A stretch of DNA of 64,000 nt from Natrinema salifodinae (GTDB lineage Archaea; Halobacteriota; Halobacteria; Halobacteriales; Natrialbaceae), in assembly GCF_900110455.1 (NCBI RefSeq), contig NZ_FOIS01000003.1:141491-205490 (forward strand), written 5' to 3'. Below, in pieces: positions 19,082 to 26,957 of the stretch. The notes beneath the pieces are model-generated. The model ran no database searches. It saw nothing but the letters and a program-made list of their open reading frames with translations, and was not told the DNA's origin. Numbering within the stretch: position 1 is the first letter of the stretch; each line of letters starts with the position of its first letter. The translations under genes and the position numbers were made by a program.

Positions 19082-19681
19082 TTAGCCCTCTGTCTGTTTG
19101 CTACCGTCGATCGCCTGCTGCAGGTCGATCGTCTCGACCCACGTCACGCTCCCCTCGTAGACGCTGCTCTGCTCGGTACTGTCGAATCTCATGTTCGGGT
19201 TCTCGGGGACGACCTGGAGCGGGCCGTATCGCCCCTCTGCGCTGTATTCGCCGACCTCGAGGATCGCCGGATTCGTGCTGTCGATCCGTGCGGCGTTCAG
19301 ATAGCGATCGAAGACGGCCATCTGCGCGTGTAGGTCCTCGCCGGTCGCGTCGGTCGCGTCACCGCCGTTGCCGGTCGCGCCCCACTGGTGGGGCGAGCCG
19401 GTGTAGCCACGGAAGTCGAGTGTGACGGCGTGGATACCCCCGCCGATGTCGAACGAGAGTTCCTGTCGGATCCCGTCGCCGACGTCGGTGTCTGTCTGCT
19501 CGGCAATCATATCGAGGACGGTGTCCGCGATGATCGAGATCGTCCCGTCGCTCTGGAAGAACTCCTCGGTCCGCGTCTCGAACTCGACCACGATGTCCGA
19601 CGGAAACACGAACGTCCCGTCGACTGTTTGGTCGCCGATCTGTGCGTTCTGGATCGTGACCTGCGGTTTGATCCACGTCAT
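19082..19681 (-). CDS. Tail protein, possible distal tail (Dit-like) component
   Basis: A 199-residue acidic, beta-rich protein located directly after the tape-measure gene, whose stop it overlaps by 4 nt (ATGA). No diagnostic motif is seen. The Dit assignment is from gene order alone. Confidence 0.55.
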   Translation of the reverse strand: MTWIKPQVTIQNAQIGDQTVDGTFVFPSDIVVEFETRTEEFFQSDGTISIIADTVLDMIAEQTDTDVGDGIRQELSFDIGGGIHAVTLDFRGYTGSPHQWGATGNGGDATDATGEDLHAQMAVFDRYLNAARIDSTNPAILEVGEYSAEGRYGPLQVVPENPNMRFDSTEQSSVYEGSVTWVETIDLQQAIDGSKQTEG

Positions 19682-20898
19682 CGTGTCAGATCCCGTTCGA
19701 GGTTCTTGACCTTCCGCCTCAGATCGCGGATCTCACGGTCGATCTTCCGCTCGAGGCTGTCGAGGTCGGCGTTGATCGTCGGCGAGTAGGTGATCTGCGC
19801 CGGGCGGCTGGTCTGCTGTCGGGCCTGGTTCTGATTGCCGCCGTTGGACGGCTGCGCCGGCTCTGTCTCCTGATTACCACTGCTGGACGGCTGCGACTGG
19901 TCCTGACCGCCGCTGCTGTCCGAATCCGAATCTATCGAATTGATGAACGAATCGGTCTCGCTGGGGGTCAGCGCGCGGTTGTTGTCGATGTCGACCTCGT
20001 CCACGCCCTCGATCTCGCTGAGGTTGGGTCCCGCTTGCTGTGCCGCGGGCGTCGATGCCGACGTCTTCGATGTTCTCGGATCGTACGAGGCCTCGTCCGT
20101 GACATCAATGACCTCGCTCGCGGCAACGGCTACGGTCCCTACGACGGCGAGGACGGCTGCAGCGGGGAGTGAGAGCGTGCCGGTGACCGCCAGTGCCGCC
20201 GCCGCTGCGACAGTAAACACCCCGCTAACAGCAAGGACGTCGGATGCGTTGAGGTCGATGGTTCCGGTGACGGCGAGGACGGCTGACGCGGCGACCGCAA
20301 GTACGCCAGTCACCGCGATGATCGCAGGGGCGCTCAGAGTGAGGGCCCCCGTGATCGCCAGTAGACTGGCAATCCCGAGTGTGATCGTCCCAGTCGTTGT
20401 GATGATCGACTTCGGATCCATGTCGATGGTTCCGGTGACGGCGAGGACGGCTGACGCTGCGAGGCCGAGCGTACCCGACACGGCGAGGACTTCCGCCGCT
20501 GCAAGGGACAGCGCGCCACTAACCGAGAGGCCGCTGAGCAGACTCGAGATACCGCCGGCGAGGCCAGCCGCCGGGAGGAGGCTGGCCAGGCCATCACCGC
20601 CACTGCTCGCAGCGCCACGCTCAGTCGCCTCGAGAATCTCCGAGAGGAGCGTGTTCCGTTCCTGATCGAGTTCGATCGTCTCCTCGAGCGAGCCCGATAC
20701 GCCGGAGAGCTTCGTCCCGATGGCAGTGGTAGCCGTTGATGCAACGCCGCCTGTTCGATTGCCTGTACGCCTGGTCGTCGAGCCACCTGTCCTGAGATCG
20801 ACGCTGACGCCATCCAACTCACGCTCGAGTTGTTTGCTGGCGCTTTTCAGCGACGATTTCGAGAAGGACAGGGCTGCCTCGGTGCTAAATTCTGTCAT
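19678..20898 (-). CDS. Tape-measure candidate with ten 14-residue repeats
   Basis: A 406-residue protein following the tail chaperone, the position of the tape-measure protein. An N-terminal helical region (about 1-122) is followed by ten consecutive repeats of exactly 14 residues at 123-262, consensus roughly VLAVTGTLSLAASA. A Ser/Gln/Asn-rich linker (about 275-365) and a C-terminal coiled coil with heptad-like charge (about 375-406) complete it. It is short for a tape measure, implying a short tail if that is its job. The repeats are apolar and beta-prone, unlike the helical body of usual tape measures. Two repeat units share 36 identical bp (20254-20289 and 20422-20457), a sign of recent duplication. 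Confidence 0.6.
   Translation of the reverse strand: MTEFSTEAALSFSKSSLKSASKQLERELDGVSVDLRTGGSTTRRTGNRTGGVASTATTAIGTKLSGVSGSLEETIELDQERNTLLSEILEATERGAASSGGDGLASLLPAAGLAGGISSLLSGLSVSGALSLAAAEVLAVSGTLGLAASAVLAVTGTIDMDPKSIITTTGTITLGIASLLAITGALTLSAPAIIAVTGVLAVAASAVLAVTGTIDLNASDVLAVSGVFTVAAAAALAVTGTLSLPAAAVLAVVGTVAVAASEVIDVTDEASYDPRTSKTSASTPAAQQAGPNLSEIEGVDEVDIDNNRALTPSETDSFINSIDSDSDSSGGQDQSQPSSSGNQETEPAQPSNGGNQNQARQQTSRPAQITYSPTINADLDSLERKIDREIRDLRRKVKNLERDLTR
20113..20532 (-). repeat. Ten tandem 42-bp coding repeats
   Basis: These encode residues 123-262 of the tape-measure candidate, each 14 codons long without insertions or deletions. Most units are diverged at DNA level, but the units four repeats apart keep a 36-bp identical block. 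Confidence 0.85.
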
Positions 20899-20922
20899 GA
20901 AAATCGGGGTGTGGTGTGCGCG

Positions 20923-21444
20923 CTACTCGTCAGGGAACGCCGCGGAAAGCGACGTGTCGCGGGTGAACGTCACGTCGAGCCGGTCCTGAAGATCCTGGGC
21001 GGCCGTCAGCGTTGCCTCCGTCATATCCTCAGGAATCGAGAAGGCGACCCAGCCGGTAACCGTCTCGCCGGCGCCGGGCGCCATCCCGCGGAGGAAGTGC
21101 TCATCGAAGTGGACGACCTCATACGTCTCGCCGGCCGCCGTAACGACGTACTGCGCCACTTCCAGATCGCGCTTGACGTCGCCGGTGTTGGTGACGTCCA
21201 TCCGAACGATCAGCCACTTCTCCCCGTCGTCGGCGAGCGTCGCCTGGTCGCCAGGGGAGAGTTCGCGGTCGATCCGCGCGGAGTACGCGATCTCGAGCGA
21301 GACATCGGCATCTTCGGCACGGAGGTCCTCCGACTCGAGGGCCACGTCGGCGACGGTGTCCGGGTCCGGATCGGTCTCCGACGCCGCCGAGGAGCAGCCG
21401 GCAAGCAGTGGGACAGCCATCGCGAGGTAGTGTCGGCGGTTCAT
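20923..21444 (-). CDS. Secreted lipoprotein with DUF4352-like Ig domain (viral moron candidate)
   Basis: A 173-residue protein with an Arg-Arg-bearing signal (MNRRHYLAMAVPLLAGCSS). LAGC at 14-17 is a lipobox, so Cys17 would be lipidated after Tat export. The mature part, with the VRMDVTNTGDVKRDLEV strand and a W-containing strand near 150, resembles the telokin-like Ig fold of DUF4352 lipoproteins. It sits inside the tail operon, 33 nt after the chaperone T frame and 24 nt before the tape-measure gene. A cell-surface lipoprotein has no obvious place in a virion, so superinfection exclusion or another lysogenic trait is a reasonable inference. Confidence 0.75.
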   Translation of the reverse strand: MNRRHYLAMAVPLLAGCSSAASETDPDPDTVADVALESEDLRAEDADVSLEIAYSARIDRELSPGDQATLADDGEKWLIVRMDVTNTGDVKRDLEVAQYVVTAAGETYEVVHFDEHFLRGMAPGAGETVTGWVAFSIPEDMTEATLTAAQDLQDRLDVTFTRDTSLSAAFPDE

Positions 21445-21477
21445 GTCCGTGACGATTCCTGTCGGATCGGGATAACG

Positions 21478-22157
21478 TTACTCATCGCCGAACCGGGTAG
21501 GGTGGATCACTGTCGCAACCGTGGCGATCGCCTCGAGGTCGCGGACCGAACACTCGCGTGCCACATCCGGTGGGATACCGCAGGCGCCGGCGACGCCGAT
21601 CAAGAAGTCGGCCTCGACGCCAGCAGAAACGTCGCCTGGATCTACATCTCCGCGAGTAAGTCGTCGTAGCTCATCTGCCCGTTTCCCCCTATTCCGGTCA
21701 GCTCGTCGATCTGCGATTCGGCCCACATGAGGTAGTGGACCGGCAGATTAGAGACCGTCGCGATGCGTTGGTCTTTGTCCATCGAGTCGTCGAAGTACGG
21801 CGCCTCTTCGGTCCCCATCTCGACCTGATAGATTCGCGCCGCGCCGGTGCCGGCGCCGTCGATGTCGTCCTGCAGGCGCCCGAACTCGCCGCCGGTGAGT
21901 CCCCCAAACGTGACCTCATCGACGTCCTCGTCCCACGCCGGCGCATACTCGGCGTCGAACGCTTCGTCGCGGGCCCACCGAACCCCTTCCAGATGCATCT
22001 GAAGGGTCTGAAGGCGTTCGAGGAGAGTCTGCGCGACGCTCTCGTCGACATCTTCCTTGGCCCGCAGTTGATCGATGACTGCGTCGAGTTCGTCGATTTC
22101 GTCTTGTAGTCGCTGCTCTTCGTCGTCGAAGTTGGAAGTTTCAGTGCGGAGAGGCAT
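21478..22157 (-). CDS. Tail assembly chaperone GT, made by -1 frameshift
   Basis: Slippage at GGGAAAC (21681-21687) would join residues 1-159 of the 171-residue G-type protein to 67 residues of the downstream frame, giving a 226-residue product ending at the stop at 21478-21480. The downstream frame overlaps the end of the first by about 85 nt and lies in the -1 phase. In many tailed phages this G/GT pair wraps and folds the tape-measure protein, and the short and extended forms must be made in a set ratio. Here it lies between the tail tube gene and the tape-measure region, as expected. Confidence 0.75.
21642..22157 (-). CDS. Tail assembly chaperone G (unshifted product)
   Basis: A 171-residue acidic protein with an N-terminal helical, coiled-coil-like region (residues 8-62, DDEEQRLQDEIDELDAVIDQ and onward) and a more globular C-terminal half. 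The identification is positional: directly after the major tail protein, before the tape-measure gene, and with a slippery heptamer 13 codons from its end. The frame-0 tail after the slip site is only GQMSYDDLLAEM. Confidence 0.75.
   Translation of the reverse strand: MPLRTETSNFDDEEQRLQDEIDELDAVIDQLRAKEDVDESVAQTLLERLQTLQMHLEGVRWARDEAFDAEYAPAWDEDVDEVTFGGLTGGEFGRLQDDIDGAGTGAARIYQVEMGTEEAPYFDDSMDKDQRIATVSNLPVHYLMWAESQIDELTGIGGNGQMSYDDLLAEM
21681..21687 (-). other. Programmed -1 frameshift slippery site
   Basis: On the minus strand the heptamer is G GGA AAC in the zero frame, which fits the X XXY YYZ rule and differs from the phage lambda G-T site (GGGAAAG) only in its last base. Two more Gs precede it. 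Re-pairing one base back gives GGG AAA, and the next codons then open the downstream frame (RADELRRLTRG). No strong downstream stem-loop was evident by eye. Confidence 0.75.
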
Positions 22158-22160
22158 GGT

Positions 22161-23090
22161 TTAGTTGACAGTTACGCCGCCGGTGACGTTGAACGTCGTC
22201 GAGTCGGTCGTGTCCGTGTCTCCGTCGGTGATGAGGTCGGACCAGGAGTGCATGGTCGGTTTGAGCTTCGCGAGGTTGTACGTCGAGACGGACGCCCCGT
22301 CGACGGCGATGTCAAGCGCACCCGAGACACTGTTCATCCGGGCCGCGGTCGTGGTCGCGCCAGCGCTGCCGTAGGCGAGCTCCGTGCGCGACGGGCCGGT
22401 GAAGATCGCGTCGACGGTGAGTTCCGTCTCGGGCCGTGCGAGGACGGCGTCCTCGGCGATGTGACTCGCACCGCGCTGGAAGCGGCTGATGTTCGAGATC
22501 GACAGTTCGGCCTCCTGGAGCTTGGCGACGGTCGTCCCGTCGATAGTGAGGTCGACGCCGTGCCACGCCGCCGACGTCCCGTCGGTGACACCGTTGATCG
22601 ACGAGGGCGTGATCGACGTGTTGAGGTTCTCGTCGGCGTAGCCCATCGACAACGAGTAGGTGACCGTCTCGCCCTGCTGGTAGCTGACCGAGTAGTCGAG
22701 TGGCACACACCCGACCAGTTCGCGTTCGGCCGTGCCGTCGAGGTAGTCGATCCCGGTGTAGACGCGACCGCTCGCTGCACGGCCAGGCGTGAACCCGGTC
22801 CCGTCGGCGTTGTTGAAGACGAGGTCCTCGACGTCGCTGTGGACGTCGCTCGAGACGACCGCCTCGACGCCGAACGCGCCCTCGAGGTTGCCGGCGATGC
22901 TCTCGACGTACTCGGCCTGGTCGCCCTCGGACATGTTCGAGAGCGCCCGATCGAGTTCGAGATCGGTGACCGTCGGATCTCGGCCGAACTTCCAGTACTC
23001 GGGCGTCCCGTCGGAGTCGCTGTCGACGAGGTCGCCCATGAACGTCTGCTCTTTGGCGAACGCCAGCGTCGCCGCACCAGCGCCCGTCAT
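22161..23090 (-). CDS. Major tail tube protein
   Basis: A 309-residue beta-rich protein, low in Cys and with few charged clusters, upstream of the frameshifting chaperone. Segments such as VTYSLSMGYADENLNTS and LQEAELSISNISRFQRGAS are typical of tail tube proteins of haloarchaeal siphoviruses. It would polymerise into the tail tube. There is no sheath gene nearby, supporting a non-contractile tail. Three nt separate it from the chaperone gene. Confidence 0.78.
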   Translation of the reverse strand: MTGAGAATLAFAKEQTFMGDLVDSDSDGTPEYWKFGRDPTVTDLELDRALSNMSEGDQAEYVESIAGNLEGAFGVEAVVSSDVHSDVEDLVFNNADGTGFTPGRAASGRVYTGIDYLDGTAERELVGCVPLDYSVSYQQGETVTYSLSMGYADENLNTSITPSSINGVTDGTSAAWHGVDLTIDGTTVAKLQEAELSISNISRFQRGASHIAEDAVLARPETELTVDAIFTGPSRTELAYGSAGATTTAARMNSVSGALDIAVDGASVSTYNLAKLKPTMHSWSDLITDGDTDTTDSTTFNVTGGVTVN

Positions 23091-23121
23091 GCTGTACCTC
23101 CGTCAGTGGTGTCGTATCGGA

Positions 23122-23646
23122 TCATGGTTGGTTTGCGTAGCCGATGAAGCGGTGCTCCCAGTCCCGCCGGAAGTAGTCCATGTCGTCGTCGCTCAGGTCG
23201 GTCTCGTTCTCCGGTGGACTGATCGTGTGGTAGGCGACCGAGCCGATCGGGTCGCCGTCGACGTCGTCGACGGTCGGGTAGGAGCGCTCGACTGCGATCG
23301 CGTGCTGCGCGTAACGGACCAACTGCTCGAAGTGGTCCGTCGAATCAATATGCCCCCACTCGCCGGACTGAGACGTCATCCCCTCAAAGCGGATCGACAC
23401 GGTCGTCTCGACGCGATGGTCGTACTCCGTTCCGACCGCCTCCATCGTCCGGTCGCCCAGCGAGGCGGCGATCGCGTTCCACTCCGTGAGCTCTCGCCTT
23501 TTCGTCCGCTCGCCGGTCTCGAGGACCCGCGGCTCGTCGCGGTTGATCCGGGCCTGCACCGGGTCACCGTCGGCGTTGGTCGGCCAGGCGGCCGGCCAGT
23601 TCGCCTTGATCGTCTCGAGGATCCACGTTACTTCGTCTTGTACCAT
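23122..23646 (-). CDS. Tail completion/terminator-like protein
   Basis: A 174-residue protein lying just before the tail tube gene, where phages keep the tail terminator. It begins with the motif EVTWILETIKANWP, common at the start of such haloviral proteins, and has a central beta strand pattern (VETTVSIRFEG). No enzymatic motif is present. The role comes from order and size. Confidence 0.6.
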   Translation of the reverse strand: MVQDEVTWILETIKANWPAAWPTNADGDPVQARINRDEPRVLETGERTKRRELTEWNAIAASLGDRTMEAVGTEYDHRVETTVSIRFEGMTSQSGEWGHIDSTDHFEQLVRYAQHAIAVERSYPTVDDVDGDPIGSVAYHTISPPENETDLSDDDMDYFRRDWEHRFIGYANQP

Positions 23647-23649
23647 CTC

Positions 23650-24117
23650 TTAGCTCACCTCCTGTCGCAGCCACTCGAGACCGGCCTGCACGAACCGCGA
23701 CTGCGGGAGGCCGGAGACATCAGCATCGGGGAGAAACGCAGTCCCGTCGGGGAACATCTCCGCCAGGTATGGATACTTGTCTTGGTCAAATCGAAAGACA
23801 AGGACGGGATCGCCGTCGATTGTGTGGTCGCTCGTGCCGTTGTTGAAGAACACGGCGGCGTCATGCTCCCAGCGCCACGTAACCGTCAGTTCGCCATCCG
23901 ATCGGTCGACCTCGACGCCGGCGAATGAATCGATGATCGACTCGGCGTCGTAGTCCGTGCGGCCGGCGTACGAGCGGAGCGTGCCATGCGAGACTCGGAC
24001 CGCCTGGTAGACGACCGGGTTCTGCTGGCCGACCAGTTTAGACTCGGCTTCGTCGAGAGCCGGCGGTGGTCCCTCGATCGAGAACGTGGCGCTGGCCGCC
24101 GTGTCGTTCGCGCTCAT
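23650..24117 (-). CDS. HK97 gp10-like head closure/neck protein
   Basis: A 155-residue protein with the family-like C-terminus SRFVQAGLEWLRQEVS and a central region ending in an aromatic strand (LTVTWRWEHDAAVFFNNGT). Its start overlaps the connector stop by 4 nt and the next gene begins 3 nt after it. The order connector, gp10-like, terminator, tail tube matches siphoviruses. Confidence 0.62.
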   Translation of the reverse strand: MSANDTAASATFSIEGPPPALDEAESKLVGQQNPVVYQAVRVSHGTLRSYAGRTDYDAESIIDSFAGVEVDRSDGELTVTWRWEHDAAVFFNNGTSDHTIDGDPVLVFRFDQDKYPYLAEMFPDGTAFLPDADVSGLPQSRFVQAGLEWLRQEVS

Positions 24118-24875
24118 CGATACTCGTCGAGGAGAGCAGCGTCTTCGATGTACGGCTCGAGCTTCTGAATGCCCTGTCGCCCCCAGCGCTCGGACTTCGT
24201 CTCGAGGCTGACGAACTGACCGTTGTCGGGGATCGACGTCACGAACTCATCGTCGATGACCAACTCGCTCGCGGCCAGCAGCGCGACGCCGCGCCGGACG
24301 TTCTGCGGCAGTTCGGGGTGGCCATAACTGAAGCTGACGTAGACGGCGTTCGAGAACGAATCGAGCAACGGCTCGTCATCTTCATTGAGAAGGTTCTCAC
24401 TGTCGAGATAGAGGTGCGAGACGCCGCCGTTGTTGATCCGAAGATAGTAGTCGGCGCCGAGAGCATCGGGCCACAAGCCGCCCTCGTACTCGATCGTCCA
24501 GTCGACGTAGCCGTCCGGCGTCCGGACGAGTAACTCTGAGATCGACTCGGCGTCGCGACGGGCCAACTCGAGCCGCGTGTACGAGCCTTGCCACGTCTTC
24601 GGCGTCGCCGGCTCACCCACAAGGTGAGCCCCGCCAGTCGGGATCGACTCCTCATCGTCTCGAGTCTTCGGTCCCGTCGGGACCAGGCCATGGTCGTCCT
24701 CCGACGGCGCGCTCTCGGCGTACCAGTGGCACTTGGTCGCCTTCTCGACCGTGGTCGAGATCGAGTCGATCGCGTCAACGACGATCTTGTTGTTCTCCGA
24801 CGCGAGCGCTGCAGAGAGGTCGGATTCCTGCATGACGCGGCGGACATCCTCGACGGTACAGTATCCCGTGGACAT
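24114..24875 (-). CDS. Head-tail connector (gp6-like)
   Basis: A 253-residue protein whose N-terminal YCTVEDVRRVM followed by an IDSISTTVEKATKCHWY helix is the usual opening of head-tail adaptor proteins, and a second helical stretch lies near 195 (NVRRGVALLAASELVID). It would sit under the portal ring. It is located between the capsid-accessory cluster and the gp10-like gene. Confidence 0.68.
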   Translation of the reverse strand: MSTGYCTVEDVRRVMQESDLSAALASENNKIVVDAIDSISTTVEKATKCHWYAESAPSEDDHGLVPTGPKTRDDEESIPTGGAHLVGEPATPKTWQGSYTRLELARRDAESISELLVRTPDGYVDWTIEYEGGLWPDALGADYYLRINNGGVSHLYLDSENLLNEDDEPLLDSFSNAVYVSFSYGHPELPQNVRRGVALLAASELVIDDEFVTSIPDNGQFVSLETKSERWGRQGIQKLEPYIEDAALLDEYR

Positions 24876-24881
24876 GAGAAG

Positions 24882-25190
24882 TTACCTCGGGTTGTTCCGC
24901 GCTTCGGCGCTCAGCGTCGTCCCATTCGCGCTCGTCAGCCGCACCTGATCAGCCTGCGGGACGTCGACGATGTAGCTCCCGGTCGCCGAAAGCGTCCGCT
25001 CGTCGACCTCGTAGGTACCAACGTCGCCGACGATCTCGACCGTCAGCGTGTCGTCGGCGTTGCCTTCGAGGCTCTCGAGGTTGACGCAGATCGCCGGCGT
25101 GTGGTAGCCCGCGATCGAGGCAGTGGCCGTCTCACCAGCCGCGAACGTTTGCGAGTCGGCGAGCGCGGTACTGTCGTTCCAGGCGGGCAT
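24882..25190 (-). CDS. Small beta-rich capsid accessory protein
   Basis: A 102-residue, Thr/Ala-rich predicted beta sandwich (alternating hydrophobic pattern, e.g. LTVEIVGDVGTYEVDE) located between the major capsid and connector genes. This is the usual place of decoration proteins. It has no close family that I recognise. Confidence 0.5.
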   Translation of the reverse strand: MPAWNDSTALADSQTFAAGETATASIAGYHTPAICVNLESLEGNADDTLTVEIVGDVGTYEVDERTLSATGSYIVDVPQADQVRLTSANGTTLSAEARNNPR

Positions 25191-25193
25191 GGG

Positions 25194-25400
25194 TTAGACC
25201 TCCTTGCGGAGGGTGTACGCCGTTCCCTCCGGGACGAATACCTCGAGGCGGATGTCGTCCGGACTGTCATCGTGGACGAGGATCCGTTCGCCGTTCTCGG
25301 CGCTCTCAGTTGTGATGTTCTCAGGCAATGCTTCGAACGTCTCTGTCGAGAGAGGCGTCTCGTCGTAGATCGTGAGGGAGTACGTCTCGGTCATTGTCAT
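25194..25400 (-). CDS. Small virion-region protein
   Basis: A 68-residue acidic protein with a C-terminal beta hairpin-like segment (IRLEVFVPEGTAYTLRKEV). Its start overlaps the previous gene by 4 nt, and the next gene starts 3 nt after its stop, so it belongs to the late operon. The function is unknown. Confidence 0.5.
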   Translation of the reverse strand: MTMTETYSLTIYDETPLSTETFEALPENITTESAENGERILVHDDSPDDIRLEVFVPEGTAYTLRKEV

Positions 25401-25792
25401 CCCTCGATTTCAGCACGGCGGACGCCGAGAGCGTCGTAGACGCCGGCACGATCCTTGCCGTTCTCTTCGTTCTCTCGAAGCGTTTCGAGGTGATCGTCCC
25501 ACTCGCCGGTCTCGAGCTCGGCTTCGATCTCGTCGATGGTGAACTCGCCAGGGGCGGTGACGATCGAGTCCTTCGTCTCGGGATCGGCGTCCGCTTCCTC
25601 GCTCTCGGCTTCTGCTTCGTCGCTGGCGTCGTCCTCGTCTTCGGCATCGGCGTCAACGTGCTCGAAGCTGCCGACGTCCTCGACCAGGTGCTTGGCTAGT
25701 CCTAGGGCGACCTCAGCTTCATCGCCAGGTTCGAAGGTCACGCCGCCGGTCCGATAGCGGCCACCGTCACCAGTGTAGCGTACTGTTGGCAT
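25397..25792 (-). CDS. Acidic protein of the capsid cluster
   Basis: A 131-residue protein. The N-terminus (PTVRYTGDGGRYRTGGVTFEPGDEAEV, given here in part: VRYTGDGGRY then FEPGDEAEV) looks like a small beta domain. A long Asp/Glu/Ala-rich stretch (about 48-70) follows, then a helical C-terminus. Such proteins occur next to capsid genes in haloviruses. The role is unknown. Confidence 0.5.
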   Translation of the reverse strand: MPTVRYTGDGGRYRTGGVTFEPGDEAEVALGLAKHLVEDVGSFEHVDADAEDEDDASDEAEAESEEADADPETKDSIVTAPGEFTIDEIEAELETGEWDDHLETLRENEENGKDRAGVYDALGVRRAEIEG

Positions 25793-25803
25793 GTACGGTC
25801 ACC

Positions 25804-25989
25804 TCAGACAGCCGTGGTTCCGACCGAGACGATTCCTGTTCCGGCTTCGTAGCCGCGGTACTCGTCGGCCGTCGTGTTGTACCAAATCTCGCCGCCTTCG
25901 AGGTTTGCGGTCGACGGATCCGCCGACAGCCGACGGACGATACGGTGCTCCTCGTACGACTCACGGACCTTCTCGTTAGTGGTTGTCAT
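25804..25989 (-). CDS. Small capsid/fibre-associated protein
   Basis: A 61-residue protein. The C-terminal half (GGEIWYNTTADEYRGYEAG) resembles the short GEIWYNT repeat seen in tail-fibre and decoration proteins. It lies directly downstream of the major capsid gene, so a decoration role is possible. Confidence 0.5.
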   Translation of the reverse strand: MTTTNEKVRESYEEHRIVRRLSADPSTANLEGGEIWYNTTADEYRGYEAGTGIVSVGTTAV

Positions 25990-26001
25990 CTACAGTCCTC
26001 C

Positions 26002-26955
26002 TTAGACCTGGATGCCCGAGACGTGGACTGCCGCCTCTTCGTCCTCGATCGCGAAGTCGTCGCGAACCCGCATGAAGTAGCGAGCGAAGAGGTCGTTCTC
26101 GGCGACCTTGTCCGTGTTCGTGAGAACGTTGATCTCGACCTCGTCGTAGAGGCCGTAGACGAAGTTCTGCGGGTGCGTGAACACCGCCGTGTCCTCGGGC
26201 CACGCAGCGACGCCGACGACGTCGTACGAGAACGGCGTGATGTCCTCGTCGCCGAAGATGACGGCCGATCCCAGCGGGTCCTCCCGCTCGGTCAGCGCCA
26301 TCCGGTACTGCTGAACCTTGTTCTCGTTCATGTAGAACACGGGCTCGAACCGGTCCGAGCGCAGGTACTTGTTCGGCATCGCCTGGATCGCCTGGTCGAA
26401 GAGACTCGTGTTGACCGGCTGGGCGTTGCCGTTGTCATCCGTATGGTCGTAGGTGGCAGTGTCGGCGGAGTTCGAGAGGATCTTCAGCCAGCCATCGTTC
26501 TGGTTGAGGAACGCGTCAGCACTGGACTCGTCGCCGTTGATCCCGAGGTCCTGGGTGTCGACCGCGAACTGCCGGGCCAGCATGTCCAGGACGATCTCGT
26601 CGACGTTGTCGAGCGTGTCGTCGACGGACTCTCGAGAGAGGTCGTATGCGAGCGTGCCCTTCTCGACGTCCAGGCTGACCGCATCGGTGTTGACCTCGCC
26701 CTGCCCGTCACCGCCGGAGTTCTCCGCCGAGGCGCGGCGCATGCGCTCGCCGACGCTGATCCGGGGCAGGTCCATCTGCGGCCGCGGGAGGTCCTCCGTG
26801 CGGGCCCCCTCGAGCATGGTCGCCGAGTCGACGACCTTCTGGTACCACTCTTCGAAGAGGTCCCGCGGCAGGACGCCGCCGGCCATGTCCGTGGTGTCGA
26901 GCTTCTCGAGTGCCTTTTCGTTCTGCGTCCGGGTACCGTTGATAGTCTGCGTCAT
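26002..26955 (-). CDS. Major capsid protein (HK97 fold)
   Basis: A 317-residue protein in the canonical place after the protease. The C-terminal pattern, with YMNENKVQQYRMALTERED, a P-domain-like FSYDVVGV and a terminal RYFMRVRDDFAIEDEEAAV region, is typical of HK97-type capsid proteins of haloarchaeal tailed viruses. It would assemble the icosahedral head after scaffold and protease action. Its start codon lies 2 nt downstream of the protease stop codon, so the two genes are nearly fused. Confidence 0.85.
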   Translation of the reverse strand: MTQTINGTRTQNEKALEKLDTTDMAGGVLPRDLFEEWYQKVVDSATMLEGARTEDLPRPQMDLPRISVGERMRRASAENSGGDGQGEVNTDAVSLDVEKGTLAYDLSRESVDDTLDNVDEIVLDMLARQFAVDTQDLGINGDESSADAFLNQNDGWLKILSNSADTATYDHTDDNGNAQPVNTSLFDQAIQAMPNKYLRSDRFEPVFYMNENKVQQYRMALTEREDPLGSAVIFGDEDITPFSYDVVGVAAWPEDTAVFTHPQNFVYGLYDEVEINVLTNTDKVAENDLFARYFMRVRDDFAIEDEEAAVHVSGIQV

Positions 26956-26957
26956 CG

